A stretch of 64,000 nt of DNA from Episyrphus balteatus (GCF_945859705.1 NC_079136.1:38225307-38289306), one strand, 5' to 3'; shown: positions 48,311-60,024, counted from the first letter of the stretch. Made by a program: numbers and translations. Notes: generated from the letters alone by a model not told the origin.

Positions 48311-49805
48311 CAGTCAAATAAGGGTTTAACCTCGGAATGAATGTTAGTAGAAATTTTTTTTGCTCAATATCTTCCTTTTGCCATTCTATAACATATCTCA
48401 AAAGTCTAGAAAAATCTCATGTCCGCTTGTCGCGATTTCAAGGTCAAATCGCGAAATGGAGATTTTCAAAATTAGCAAAAGTAGGCTATGGTATTATATA
48501 CACATATGATACATGATTTCAAGGTATTTTTTAATGCAAATTCCAAAAAATCTAAAATCAAGACAATCTGACGTCTCTGGAAAAAGTTATACCTGTTTTT
48601 CATCTGTCAACTCATATTATTATAACAGTTGCAAACTTACTGCCGAAAAACCCTTAAAAGTTATGGTAGATGAACCAAATTTTGCATGAAAATTTTAGAA
48701 TCCATCATTATTAAAAATCAAAACAATCCATTACAAAAAATATATATACCTACGAAATAATGGTATTTTTTGATGGAGGGGCAAATTTTAGGATATGCAC
48801 TAAAGAAGATTCTTGTTCATCTTAGGAATATGTGCTAATAGGCTAATTTTTTCATTTTAATCTTTGTTTGGATATTCTTTAACTACCCTTAAAAATCTAA
48901 AAAAATCTCATGTCCGCAAGTCCTACTTTTCTTGGTTTGAAGATAAGGTGCAGATTTTAAAAAATTGAAAAACTACACTTCAGATATTTGTGTCAGATCA
49001 ACATGAATAAGGTGCATTACTTTTCAAGGATGGTCAGGTTGACTTGTTGGTGAGTTTTATTGGAATAAGTGTTAAAGAATACCTTTATATCATGTCGCTT
49101 ATGTTGGTATACATATAAAAATTTAAACTTTTCTTATTAATTTTTTAAAATCTGCACCTTATTTTCAAACCAAGAAAATTAGGACTTGCGGACATGAGAT
49201 GTTTTTAGATTTTTGAGGGTAGTAAAAGAATATCCAAACAAAGATTAAAATGAAAAAATTAGCCTATTAGCACTTATTCCTAAGATTTAACAAGAATCTT
49301 CTTTAGTGCATATCCTAAAATTTGCCCCTCCATCAAAAAATACCATTATTTCGTAGGTATATATATTTTTTGTAATGGATTGTTTTGATTTTTAATAATG
49401 ATGGATTCTAAAATTTTCATGCAAAATTTGGTTCATCTACCATAACTTTTAAGGGTTTTTCGGCAGTAAGTTTGCAACTGTTATAATAATATGAGTTGAC
49501 AGATGAAAAACAGGTATAACTTTTTCCAGAGACGTCAGATTGTCTTGATTTTAGATTTTTTGGAATTTGCATTAAAAAATACCTTGAAATCATGTATCAT
49601 ATGTGTATATAATACCATAGCCTACTTTTGCTAATTTTGAAAATCTCCATTTCGCGATTTGACCTTGAAATCGCGACAAGCGGACATGAGATTTTTCTAG
49701 ACTTTTGAGATATGTTATAGAATGGCAAAAGGAAGATATTGAGCAAAAAAAATTTCTACTAACATTCATTCCGAGATTTACCCCTTTTTTCTCCTTATTT
49801 GACTG
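48311..49805. mobile_element. 1.5-kb foldback element (near-perfect palindrome)
   Basis: The arms 48311-48970 and about 49145-49805 are inverted copies that I judge to be about 95% identical. The ends are CAGTCAAATAAGG. Each arm contains CTCATGTCCGC twice. The central spacer is about 170 bp. No coding frame. The near-identity of the arms suggests recent insertion or ongoing arm conversion. No target duplication was resolved. It starts two bases after the transposase stop. Confidence 0.85.
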
Positions 49806-50868
49806 TATTAGATAGTTTTAAAGAAATCTAGTGTTTTTTATGTCTTAATTTGTTACTTTTACCCTTTTCCACTATTTGACTTGTAATATATCACTAAAAT
49901 ACACTATAAATGTACTCTTGTATAAAGAAAAATAAAAAATTGCATACAAAAAAAAAAAAATACTTTTTTCCCCACTGTTTCACTCGAATTGGTTCTTTTC
50001 CTTTTTCCCCACTGAGTCACTTCACTCAGATTACTTCAGAAATTGATTTTGACGATTGTATATCAATATACCATAGTGTTTATGACCTTATCTAAAACTT
50101 CTTACATTAACACCAAATTCTGAAACACCCTGTAAAGTTTTTTTTTTTGAAACTCACAATTTTCATAGCCTTGGAAATTTCCTTCAATTAAAAAAAAAAA
50201 AAAAATTGTGGCGATATCTTTATTTGTTTAGAAGATATTAATTTTGCAAGCAAAAAAGTCAAAACGGGCCACTGTGTGCCGTCCGTCGGTCTGTGCGTCT
50301 GTGCGTCCATCTGTACATCGAGCTAGGGCCTAAACGGATTAATGGATTTGCTTGAAACTTGGTACAGATGATTTTTACGTAATTCCCTAGACCCGTTTTT
50401 TTTTTTTATTTTTTTAATATCTCCATTTTAACTCATACCTCCCATATAACGTTTTCGAGGTATTGCAAATTTCTCGAAAACGACTCTAACGATTTTGATC
50501 AAATTTGGTGTGCGGAATACTCTTATTGATTCTAACAAAACTGCGTTTTTAGTTTTTCTCAAAAAATGCGGAGAACGGAAATATGGCTTTGCCGTTTTTC
50601 AAAAATTTACATATTTTTTAAGTTCATATATTTCATCAAAGCATTAGTTATTTTATTTAAAATTTACAGAGATCATTAAGTATAAAATGTTAAAAAAAAT
50701 ATTTTTAAAAACATTTTTGAAAAAAGAAATTTTTAATTTAATTTTCAAACTTTTGATTTTTTTTATTTTTTTTCTACAAAATCTTAAATTTCCAATAGAT
50801 ATTTAAGATAAAGATACTGTGAACTACAAGAGCAAGTACGTGCGACCCAGTCGTGCATTTTATTTTTT

Positions 50869-52113
50869 TAAACTTTATACTTCAATAAAAATCTCAAACA
50901 AAATAAGAAAGCAAAAAACATACAAAAAATTTCATTAAAATTTCAACAGAAACAAGATAATTATCAACTTAAAAAATTAGTAAGAAATTACGGTCACATA
51001 AAAATTTATTTGGCACCGTTGATGACTTTTAACATCTCTTTGTTACCACTTCATCAATCACTCTTTTGTCTTGTAAATCACTTCACGTGCTTAAAACTTG
51101 AAACGAATATTAACCTCAATATTTTTGATATAATTGGTTTCTTAAAAGCGATTATTGAAAAATAAGTTAATATACAAACAAATGTATGCCATTTGGTTAA
51201 ACAAAGGATAATGAGATAATTTTTATGAACTATGGATGTTAGGCTGATAGAAATGTAAAAAGGGAAGCATTCAGAAGCCTTCTGAAAGTGTTTTATTCGC
51301 ACGAATATGATAGGCACACGGGTGCGAATTTGGTTTATACTTTTTCATGTCGCTAGAACTTTTTTCGGTCACAATATTTTATAGAGAATCAAGTATGAAA
51401 TTGATGTAGAATATTCCGAGGAATTCGAATATTGTATTCACAATTCCGAAAAAAAAAATATGTTCACCCTTATAATGAGACTTTTTTGTAACCACTTTTT
51501 TGAAAAATTGTAATTTTTGTATTTTTTACCTGACAAATTCGCACCCATGTGCCGACAGAGTGTTAAACGTCAAAGAAAATTTCTTAGTAGTATAACAAAA
51601 AAAATCATATTTGATTATTCACCAATACAGATATAAAATTTCAAAATTGAGTGGAAGCGATTCAAAATGTTTTATTGGGAATTCGGAATGAGTGAATCCT
51701 TGAGTGAAACCAATCAAAAAATGACAATTATTAAAAAGTTATACATTTTTTTGGAAAACCAGATTTATTTGTATGAAGCGGATAATAGCGGATAATGCCG
51801 CCATACTATTTTGTTGTCTTCGTCGTTGTTTGTTATCGCCATAGCTTCAAAAAGTACCGGAACTGACTAGCAGATAGACTTATCAATGTATACCTATACA
51901 AATCAAAAACATTAGGTTAAAACGGCGACAAGTCGTTCAAGTCCAAGATGATCCGAAACGGATCATTATTTTATTTGTTTCTTTCGCCAACGTAGTTATA
52001 TTTCGTACTGCACCGGTTGAGTCGTAGATACTTTTTGAAAATTAATTTTAAGTGATTTTTTGTAATTTTCGTGTCCTTATAATTTAAGAATTTATAAAAA
52101 AAAAAATTATGAA
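50869..52113. other. Region upstream of the protease gene
   Basis: Contains a piggyBac-like end (to 51562) and then about 550 bp of mostly unique DNA before the protease start codon. No convincing TATA/Inr pair was found at the protease, so its transcription start is not placed. Confidence 0.4.
51300..51562. repeat. Family G element fragment with TTAA end
   Basis: The right end reads inward as CACTCTGTCGGCACATGGGT and abuts TTAA (51563-51566). GGCACACGGGTGCGAATTTG at about 51312 is the inverted partner. The internal CTTTTTTCGGTC-ACAATATTTTAT is shared with 63870-63900. The left TTAA is missing. Confidence 0.6.
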
Positions 52114-55100
52114 ATGTATTTCAAAACAAGTTTAAATATTTGTTTTACAATTTTGGGATTTATTTATATTCCCCAATTCACAAGTGCCCAGTGTAAGTGA
52201 AAGAAAAAAAAATATTCAAGGTGTATCTTTTGCATTAAAACCAACTTTCGAAAATATTTTTTTGCAGCTCAATGTTTGAATCCAAACCAAAGAAGCGGTA
52301 ATTGCATTTCGATTTATGATTGTCCATCACTTTTAAGTGTGGCGGCACGTAAGCCGCTACAAGATATTGATAGATGGTTTTTACGGAGTTCTCAATGTCG
52401 TGGAGGATTGGGAAATGGACCCCATGTTTGTTGTACCGATGACACAGATTACGTAAGACAACCAACGGTCTTATTTCCTGCAGAAAATGTTAACCAATCA
52501 CAAAGAGGAGAGTTGCCAGAACTTTCGGCTTGTGGTGGAGTAAAATTGCAAAATAAGATCTTTGGTGGAGATGATACGGATTTATCTGAGTTTCCATGGT
52601 TGGCTATGTTGGAGTATGAAAGTGAGTATAAGATGCAAGTGTGTATTATTGAGTTAATTACTTATATATCTCCTAGTTTTTTTTTTTTTTGAAAACAAGA
52701 GATTTAACAAGCACGAGATTTCGGACAAAGCAAAATTGTTATGTGTGGAAAATTAATTATTCTGACTTTTAACTTTCGTAGATGCGTTAGGGATATTTTA
52801 TGCTGATAAAATTTTAAAAATTAATTAACAAAAATTCTAAATTATTTTTTTTTCAAATATAATTATATTGGATTAATAAAATTAAAGAACAGAAAATTCG
52901 AAAAAAAACCCAACCTTTGTGGTGCAAGGCATTAATTGTATATAAGAAGTTTGAATTTCATTTTTTTTTTTTTACAATTTAAACTTGCTATGACAATATT
53001 GGAGTTAGTTAGAATGACAAAGTGTCAAGTGCTAAAATTAACTAGGTTTTTTTTTTGACTTTTACATAAAAAATTATAGCTTTGAGCCAAAAAATTACAA
53101 AAGCAAGTTTTTCGCAATATTCCAAGACTCCAAAAAAGTCTCCCGTGGCATTTGTAACGACTTGTGACCTTTTTTCGTCGTCCAGTGTTTCCTGATCTAC
53201 GAATGCTCTGTCATTATAGGGCTGTAAAAGTAACGACAAAATGAGTACCCGCATGCGTACGTTACTTTTGATACTAGTACCCGCATCAAAAATATCGTTA
53301 CTCGTTACTTTCGCAACGAGTGTGTTTCGTATATTTCGTTGCCTTCGTAACTTTCACATGCTTCGTATGTTTCGTACATTTTCTACATTTCATGTATTTG
53401 ATACGTTTCGTACCTACGTTGGTATGAGGGTGTAAAAATTTGAATTTTTTGAAAAAAAAACCAAAAACATTAAAATTAGTTGCGGCGTTCACATGTAATA
53501 AGAGTTTGAAGTTAGCTATATTGAATTTTTTTAGATTTTTTTTTAAATCAAATGTGGAAACTTTTTTGAATTTTTTCCTCATTTTTTCTACAAAACTTTG
53601 GATATTTTATGTTTATATTCGTTCAGTTACCATATCACAATTCTGAAATAATTTTATCCTTTTTCTGAAAAGTACATCGCGCAGATCTCGAAATATTAAC
53701 ACTTTAATACAACCATTTCGAACAATTTTTCATTGATTTTTTTCTATTGAGAGTGATTTTGAAACCTTGTTTTGTCTGCTTTTTTTGTGTTGAAAATTTT
53801 GCACCGAAAATAAAAAAAATTTTTGAAATTCCAAAAAACTTTTGTACATTCTTAAGCTACATTTCAAGACCAATAACACCAAGGCCATAAACAGATTGGT
53901 TGCGGTGTGGGTATATTCCGGGCACATTGAGAAAATTTCATAACGTCTCTTTTCATATTTCTGTATAAATTATCGATAACACAACGATTATTGAACCTTG
54001 GCACTATTGTTTTTATCGAGACAAAAGTAAACTATAGATTATTAATTGCAGTTAGCATTCTGACCACGGTAAACGGTAATGATACTGATACGAGATGCGA
54101 AATGCGACAAATTGAGTGTATCACTTCGTTTCGTATCTCATACATCGGATTTAGTATTGAAATTGGAATCGCGTTGTTACTCGTATACTTCGTATGTTTC
54201 GTAACATCAAGTCCCAGTAACGAAACATACGAGTAACGATACTGTTTACAAAGTATCGTTTCGTTACTCGTTACTGAAGTAAATACGAATACATACGATT
54301 TGCTACAACAGCTCTAGTCATTATTACTTTGTTCATTTTTCCTAAATAAAAGTATTTTGTATTGAATGAATGAACATACATTTATTTTTAATTCCTTATT
54401 TTATTGGCTTATTTATTTCTTATTTTTAACTTCCATTAACTATGTAGTTTTTAAATTTAAGACATTTGGAAAAATATCTTTTTGTGGGATTTCTTTCTGA
54501 TGGCTAGATTTTGTACTTCTCAATCTCAGTTAATTGTGTGTTATTTACATAATAACTTATGAGTTTTTTAGTAACTTAAAATAAAATATGACTTTTTTAA
54601 AACTACAGAAATTTAATTTGTGTTTTCAGAAAATGGTCAAAGAAGCACAAACTGTGGTGGTTCATTAATTAATCGGAGATACGTTATAACTGCTGCCCAC
54701 TGTGTAACTGGACGAATCCAACAAGATGTTGGAACATTGTGAGTACCTATATTTAATTTGTACACAAATGTGAAGAACTAAATCTAACAACTCCGAATCA
54801 CTTAAGTGTGTTCTTCCCTTTGACTTTGTTGATCTTTGGGGATGTACACTCTAACATTTTCATCATGAATTGTTTATTATTCTTGTTATGTTATACAAAT
54901 CTCGGTCTAAAGTTTGAGCTCAATAATTTTTATTTAAGGTATATACTAGCTTCTAACAAGATTGGAACTATTTCATCAATCTTGATCAAGGGAGCACATA
55001 CAAACTCTATATCAAAATTGTTGTAGATTTCTTGAAAAACTATCTTAAAATACTTTGTAAAAATGTGTTTTCTTTAATCAAATTCAAGAGTAGGTGTTAT

Positions 55101-55740
55101 TCTTGGAGAGCACGACACGACAAAGATAATTGATTGTGTAAATGGTACGTGTGCGGGTCCAGCTTTAAGATATGGCGTTGAGGAAGCAATACCTCATGAA
55201 TCTTACAATGACAGACAAGTACATCGTCACAATGACATAGCTTTGGTGAGATTGGATCGAAATGTCATTTACTCAGACCAAATTAAACCAATTTGTCTGC
55301 CATTTACTCTACCCAACGAACAACTTCCCAGTGGAACTATGCTAACTGTTGTAGGTTGGGGAAGGACACAAGATAGTAAGTTCAGTTAGGCAAAAAAATA
55401 TAATTTTTCTGTAATATTTTTTGTTTTATTGTTGACAGCTCAAAGAAGTACCATCAAACAAAAAGTTCAAGTCCCATTAATCGATCAAGATGAATGCCGT
55501 GAAAAGTTCCGTAGGGGTAATATTCAAATTATTGACAAACAAGTATGTGCGGGTGGTAATTATGAAAAAGATAGTTGTCATGGAGATTCCGGTGGACCAT
55601 TGATGAGTTTTCGTCAAGGTGTTTGGGTGTTGGAAGGTATTATTTCGTATGGTTATGAGTGTGGACATAAAGGCTGGCCAGCAGTTCATTCAAGAGTTCC
55701 AAGTTATGAAAATTGGATAAGGGGAGTGATACGAGCTTAG
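52114..55740 (+). CDS. CLIP-domain trypsin-like serine protease, secreted zymogen (Easter/SPE/MP1 type)
   Basis: Exons are 52114-52192, 52268-52621, 54630-54738, 55089-55375 and 55439-55740. All introns are GT-AG, and the join gives 1131 nt, 376 residues. Residues 1-25 are a signal peptide (MYFKTSLNICFTILGF..., cut after TSA). A CLIP domain follows with Cys 29, 39, 45, 70, 81 and 82. A linker holds Cys115, which probably bridges to Cys250. The activation site is NK|IFGGDD (after Lys123). The triad is His168 (TAAHC), Asp230 (HNDIAL) and Ser327 (GDSGGP). Asp321 at the base of S1 gives trypsin-like specificity. The DC-x4-C loop (197-202) is typical of CLIPB enzymes of the Toll and melanisation cascades. 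Oddities: the usual WPGVY is WPAVH (Ala358, His360), and activation is at Lys, not Arg. The start was chosen because a shorter-frame ATG nearby hits a stop. Orthology to a named gene is not established. Confidence 0.93.
52622..54629 (+). other. Intron 2 of the protease gene, enlarged by a hAT-like insertion
   Basis: It is about 2 kb, whereas the other introns are 75, 350 and 63 bp. More than half of it is the element at 53217-54316. Donor GTGAGT at 52622, acceptor TTTTCAG ending at 54629. Confidence 0.85.
53217..54316. mobile_element. hAT-like MITE in protease intron, CGTTAC-rich
   Basis: The ends are TAGGGCTG and, inward from the right, TAGAGCTG. GTCATTA is duplicated at 53210-53216 and 54317-54323 (7 bp, or 8 with a shared T). 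The 1.1-kb interior carries arrays of CGTTACTCGTTAC and ATGTTTCGTA words in both orientations near each end, with AT-rich DNA between. Translations such as KHTKHVKVTKATK come from this array and are not a gene. Confidence 0.75.
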
Positions 55741-55945
55741 TTAAGTTTGTACAAAAAAAAATTAAGTACTTTTTCAGTAAAGTGTGATTAATATTTATTT
55801 TTTAGGACGAAATAATTAAAGAAACAAAAAAAAATTAAATTTTAACCTAAACTTACAAATTATGTAGATTAAAGTAAGTTGTAAATTTGTGTTGAAAGTT
55901 TAGCGTAAATTATTATTTTGTGAATAAAACTGAAGATAAAGTACC
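55741..55945 (+). terminator. 3' UTR and poly(A) signal of the protease
   Basis: AATAAA at 55923-55928 lies 182 bases after the stop codon and is followed by a GT-rich tract (55945-55980). This gives a normal short insect 3' UTR. Confidence 0.7.
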
Positions 55946-56095
55946 TATGTTTTTGTGTTTTTTTTTTTGTTATGTATGTTTGATGTTGAAAAAAGGCAAT
56001 ATTTTGTATGAAAGCCATTTAAAACTAAACATTGTGTTAGCACTCCAATTATACTGAATTTTGAAATATCAACTTTTTAAATTTTAAATAAGTAA

Positions 56096-57609
56096 TAGTA
56101 GAGTAACTAAAGCAAATTATTAGGGAACCCGGCCGAACAGCTCTGATTTTGACGATTTTTTTTTCAAACGTAGGTAATTAAAAATACTTTAAAGTCTATA
56201 TTTAAAAAATTGCCGGTGTTGCCGTATTGTTTTTTTAAATTCAAATTAAATTTTTTTTTAACAAAACCATTTTTTTTGCTTAAATTTCATAAAACAAATG
56301 ATAGCAAAAGATTCTCTAGGTAATTTAAGGAAAATATATAAAAGGCAGTAAGGGACAATCTTCCATCGTTTAAGCGATAAATGCAATTTTCTAACATTCT
56401 GACCTCAAACACAAAAAAAATATTTTGAAAACAACGGCAACACCTACAATATTTTAAAATACATTTTTAAAAAGCCAGAAGCTCATTCTTATCTCTTAAA
56501 TTTAAATCCACTAAATTTAATCAAGACTTTTTGAAAAAATGGTCCTCAAACTCAGAATTCAAAAAAAAAATGTTATTAGAAAAATTTAAAATGACTTTTT
56601 TCCAAACTTTTTCTAATAAAATATGAATTTATTTAAAAAAAATGTTTGGCCATAAATATTATCAGTTGAATTTCGAAGTAAAAAAGGTAAAATATATCAC
56701 ACTTTTGAAAAAAAAAAATGAAAAATTACTTCAATTTCAATGGTTTTTTTTATTAAAACTGAATTTTTGCATTGAAATAATTAATTTGCTCAAAGACTGT
56801 GGTAAATAGGAACTTTAAATTTTTGCTATTTAACTTTCAACAGTAAGGGTTATTAAATGAATACAAAATAATTTTATGTTTAGATGTTGAACTTTAAAAA
56901 AAAATAAGTTACTTTTTTTTTCAAAACTTTTATAAAAAAAGTTCTTCGAAAATGAAATACTTTTTGATTTTTTTCATAAACCGTAATACATATTGACATT
57001 TCCTTTTATAATTTGAAATCATAATAAATGCTGCCAAAAAAAATTGAAAATAAAAACATTTTATATTACGACCAAGTTTAAAAAACGACATGTTAAAATT
57101 TTTTCAATAATTTTTTTTTTCAAAAATCTGAGTTCAATTACCATTCTTTCAAAAGCCGTTCATTCAATGAACTTAATTTTAATTTTACATATATGACTAA
57201 GCTTCTAGATTTTAAAAAATGTATATTTGAATATTGTAGGTGTTGCCGTTGTGTTCAAATATTTTTTTTTGTGTTTGAAGTCAATTAATAAGAAAATTGC
57301 ATCTATCGCTTGAACTATGGAAGATTGTCTCTCACTCCCATATATTTTTTTTCCTTGAATTTCCTAGACAATCTTTAAGCATCAATTAATTTATGAAATT
57401 TAAGAAAAATTTTTGAAAAAAATTTGTTTTTGTTCACAAAAATCTTCAATTAAATTTAAAAAATCAAAACGGCAACACCGGCAATTTTTAATCTATAGAC
57501 TTTAAAGTATTTTTAATTACCGACGTTTCAAAAAAAAGATCATCAAAATCTAAGCTGTTCGGCCGGGTTCCCTAATATTGCCAATTTTTGAGCTTTAGTT
57601 ACTCCACTA
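56096..57609. mobile_element. 1.5-kb foldback element with GGGAACCCGGCCGAACAGCT ends
   Basis: The ends read inward TAGTAGAGTAACTAAAGC and TAGTGGAGTAACTAAAGC, followed by GGGAACCCGGCCGAACAGCT on both sides. TAA flanks both ends. The arms match inward past GCCGGTGTTGCCGT and ACAACGGCAACACCTACAAT to near 56850, so almost the whole unit is a palindrome with diverged arms. No coding frame. Confidence 0.8.
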
Positions 57610-57691
57610 TAAATAATACAATATTTTTATAAAATTGGATCAGTGAAAATGAAAAAAATTATCATTTCTAAGTACATATTGAACAAAAATG

Positions 57692-57720
57692 GATACTGAG
57701 GCGTATGAGTAATTTTTTTT
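57692..57720 (+). repeat. Family F motif, diverged
   Basis: ATACTGAGGCGTATGAGTAA followed by a T-run resembles the motif at 21646 and 27943. Confidence 0.4.
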
Positions 57721-57788
57721 TTCTGTTTTAAATATTTAAAGGTAAATACAATGTTTTCTAATGAAAATAGTTTGGAACTCTGATCATA

Positions 57789-58869
57789 CACTGAACCAAA
57801 TCCTTACGTAAATACAACGAAAAAATTCATTGAGCCAACGAAAATTTAATTAATTTTCAGCCGATGAAAAATTTAATTGGCTCAACGAAATGGCTTTCAT
57901 ACGTTAATGAAGAACTTCATCAATCAACGAAAACTGTAGTATTTTAATGAAATTTTTCATAAAAATTTTTGAACGAGAGTTAATGAATTTTTACATCACT
58001 TTACGAAATTTTTCATGGATTAACGTAAAATTTAATTAACCACGGTGATATTTTTCGTTAGTCAATGTATTTTTTGATTAATTTATGAAAGAACTTTCGT
58101 TAGCTAACGAATTTTTTCGTAAATTTAATGAACATTTTTATTAAATTACGAAAAAATATTTGTTAGCTAACGAAACTTTTCGTTGTATTAATTGTATTTT
58201 TTTATTGGACTTGTTAAATTATTAATTTAATATAGTCCAAACCAAAAATTGGCGTTTCGACCCGGTGGAGCTCACTTAAGTCAACTGATGTCCGACTTAT
58301 CGTGAGACACCTTGTCAATACGCAAATATTTTTTATATTCAGCTCAGCTTACATAGATTTTTAAACAAAAACCTAATGTGAACTATATAAAGCAAGATTC
58401 AATTTTTAATCATTAAAACAGAAATGCACCCAAGTCTACGTTTTTGTAAGGCAACGATTTTTTTCGTTAACTGATTTATTTTTTCATAAGCCAATGTAAT
58501 ATTTCATTAGTATATGAAGAATTTTCATAAGCTTATGAAGATTTTCGTTAGTTAATGTTGAATTTCATAAGTTAATGAATTTTTTCGTTACTTAATTAAA
58601 ACTTTAATAAAGTAAGGAAAAAATTCTTATTTTTATTCTTTAAATGAGTATGAAATTTTTCGTTAATTGATGAATCTTTTCATTGAATTAGATTTTTTGG
58701 CACTAAAAGGGGAGAAAAAGTGTATGAAGCGTTTTCATTAATTGATGAAGGTTTTCATATTACGAAAAATTACATAATTTTGTTGAGCCAACGAAAGTTT
58801 CGTTGGGCCAACGAAAATGTAGTGTATGAAACGATTTTCGTAATTTTACGAAATTTATTATTTTCAGTG
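57789..58869. mobile_element. TA-flanked element B, copy 2 (uninterrupted)
   Basis: CACTGAACCAAATCC to TTATTTTCAGTG with TA on both sides. It matches copy 1 throughout and retains the empty site GACTTATCG at 58294-58302. It is 1081 bp of TTTCGTTAA-type inverted words, non-coding. Confidence 0.85.
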
Positions 58870-60024
58870 TATAATTTAATAGGTTGGTCATTCAAAACAG
58901 TTTAAACAATGAGTCTAAAATTACGAAATCGTCAAAATTGAATTAAAGATTTGGTTAGGTGCAATATTAAAAAAGAATAAAGATTTTTTAGTTTTTTTCG
59001 TAACGTATGGTACACATTTTTGATTTGCTAAACTGTATTTAACGAATTGTTAATTGGCAGAAAGATACTTCAAAATATTTTGTGGTGGCAACGTCTTATA
59101 TAAATCGATGAACCCCGGCTGCATCCACGACGCCAATTTCTCCCGCTACGCCTGAAGTTATAACCTTATCTTGAATACTTATAGAGGATTTTAAAAAATT
59201 CAATCATTAAATAGGGTAAATAGGGATAAAAGGAGATGGTTTATTTACTCTATAGATACATTTTATACAGAAATATTATAGGCTTGAAAAAACTATAAAA
59301 TAACAAAATTAAGTTATCAAGTGTTTTCTAAAACAAAAAAAAATATTGAAATTTTTTTGACAATTTGAATGATGCCACTAGAAAGATAATGAAAAAAAAA
59401 GTAAGCCGTCTGGTACGGATTTTTTTTACTACTTTGAAATATGATTTTTTGAAAAAAATTAAAATTTTCTCTTAAATAAAAACAAAAAATTTATAAAACA
59501 GATACCAGTGGATTAGTTTACTCGGTAAAATGCAAATTTTACCGAATTTCAAAAGTTAATGAAGGGTCTACAAACGGAAGCATCGCTCCCTTGGCTGATC
59601 ATGAAACTGAGCATTGGGCATTCTTTTGAATTTGATGAAAAATATAATAAATTTAAGTTACAAATTCATGTCATTAGGTTAACCGAATTAAAAAGTATGA
59701 AGAACCCAAATCAAATCATTTTGGTTCAACTCATACTACCCTAAATAACCTTCATCCAAAAATTTAGTTTACTTTTGAGTTGGAAAATAATGGAGAACTT
59801 CCTTGATGCGATGAAAAAATAATAATAGATTAGAATTTGATGAGTATAAAAACCAACATCATCAGGTCGTCAGAGTATTGGATATCAGTGACATTGTCTT
59901 TTTTCAAAAAATAAGTGGTTGTCTGTAAATCGGTTTACGGATTATTTTAAAAATTAAAACCTTAAATATTTATATTTGTATGTTTAGTAGAAAAACGTAA
60001 TATGTTTTTGATTCCAATCATATA

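Larger units (their letters stand above)
46564..50276 (+). mobile_element. Transib/RAG1-like transposon, decayed
   Basis: Both ends read inward as CACAGTGGCCC. A second identical block, GCTTGCAA, lies at positions 26-33 from each end. TGCCG is duplicated on both sides (46559-46563 and 50277-50281). This GC-rich 5-bp duplication is characteristic of Transib. The paralogous empty site is preserved at about 3882-3890 (TGTCG). The 3713-bp element holds a broken RAG1-like transposase and a nested foldback. CACAGTG is also the heptamer of V(D)J recombination signals, in line with the known Transib origin of RAG1. Confidence 0.85.
46441..50868 (+). mobile_element. Family A-prime repeat split by a Transib-like element
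   Basis: The left part (46441-46563) starts TTTTTACTTGCTCTATAGGG. The right part (50282-50868) runs through TCCGTCGGTCTG and GGGCCTAAACGG and ends GAGCAAGTACGTGCGACCCA. Joining the two at TGCCG restores the uninterrupted order seen at 3860-3990. Confidence 0.8.

Noticed and set aside
45823..50136. A large element bounded by TACAGGGTGT at 45823 and ACACCCTGTA at about 50125
   Set aside because: The left end lies outside the Transib-like element and the right end inside it. The base-exact TGCCG duplication defines the true unit, and the matching is only about ten bases.
46441..50868. CRISPR-like or bacterial features in the repeated segments
   Set aside because: There are no regularly spaced identical repeats with unique spacers, and the composition and gene structure are those of an insect nucleus.
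52109..52134. An alternative ATG at 52109 for the protease
   Set aside because: Its frame meets TAA after eight codons. The ATG at 52114 gives a signal peptide and joins exon 2 in frame.
53298..53582. 94-codon frame with KHTKHVKVTKATK repeats
   Set aside because: It lies in the intron of the protease gene and translates the CGTTAC/TTTCGTA array of the hAT-like insertion.
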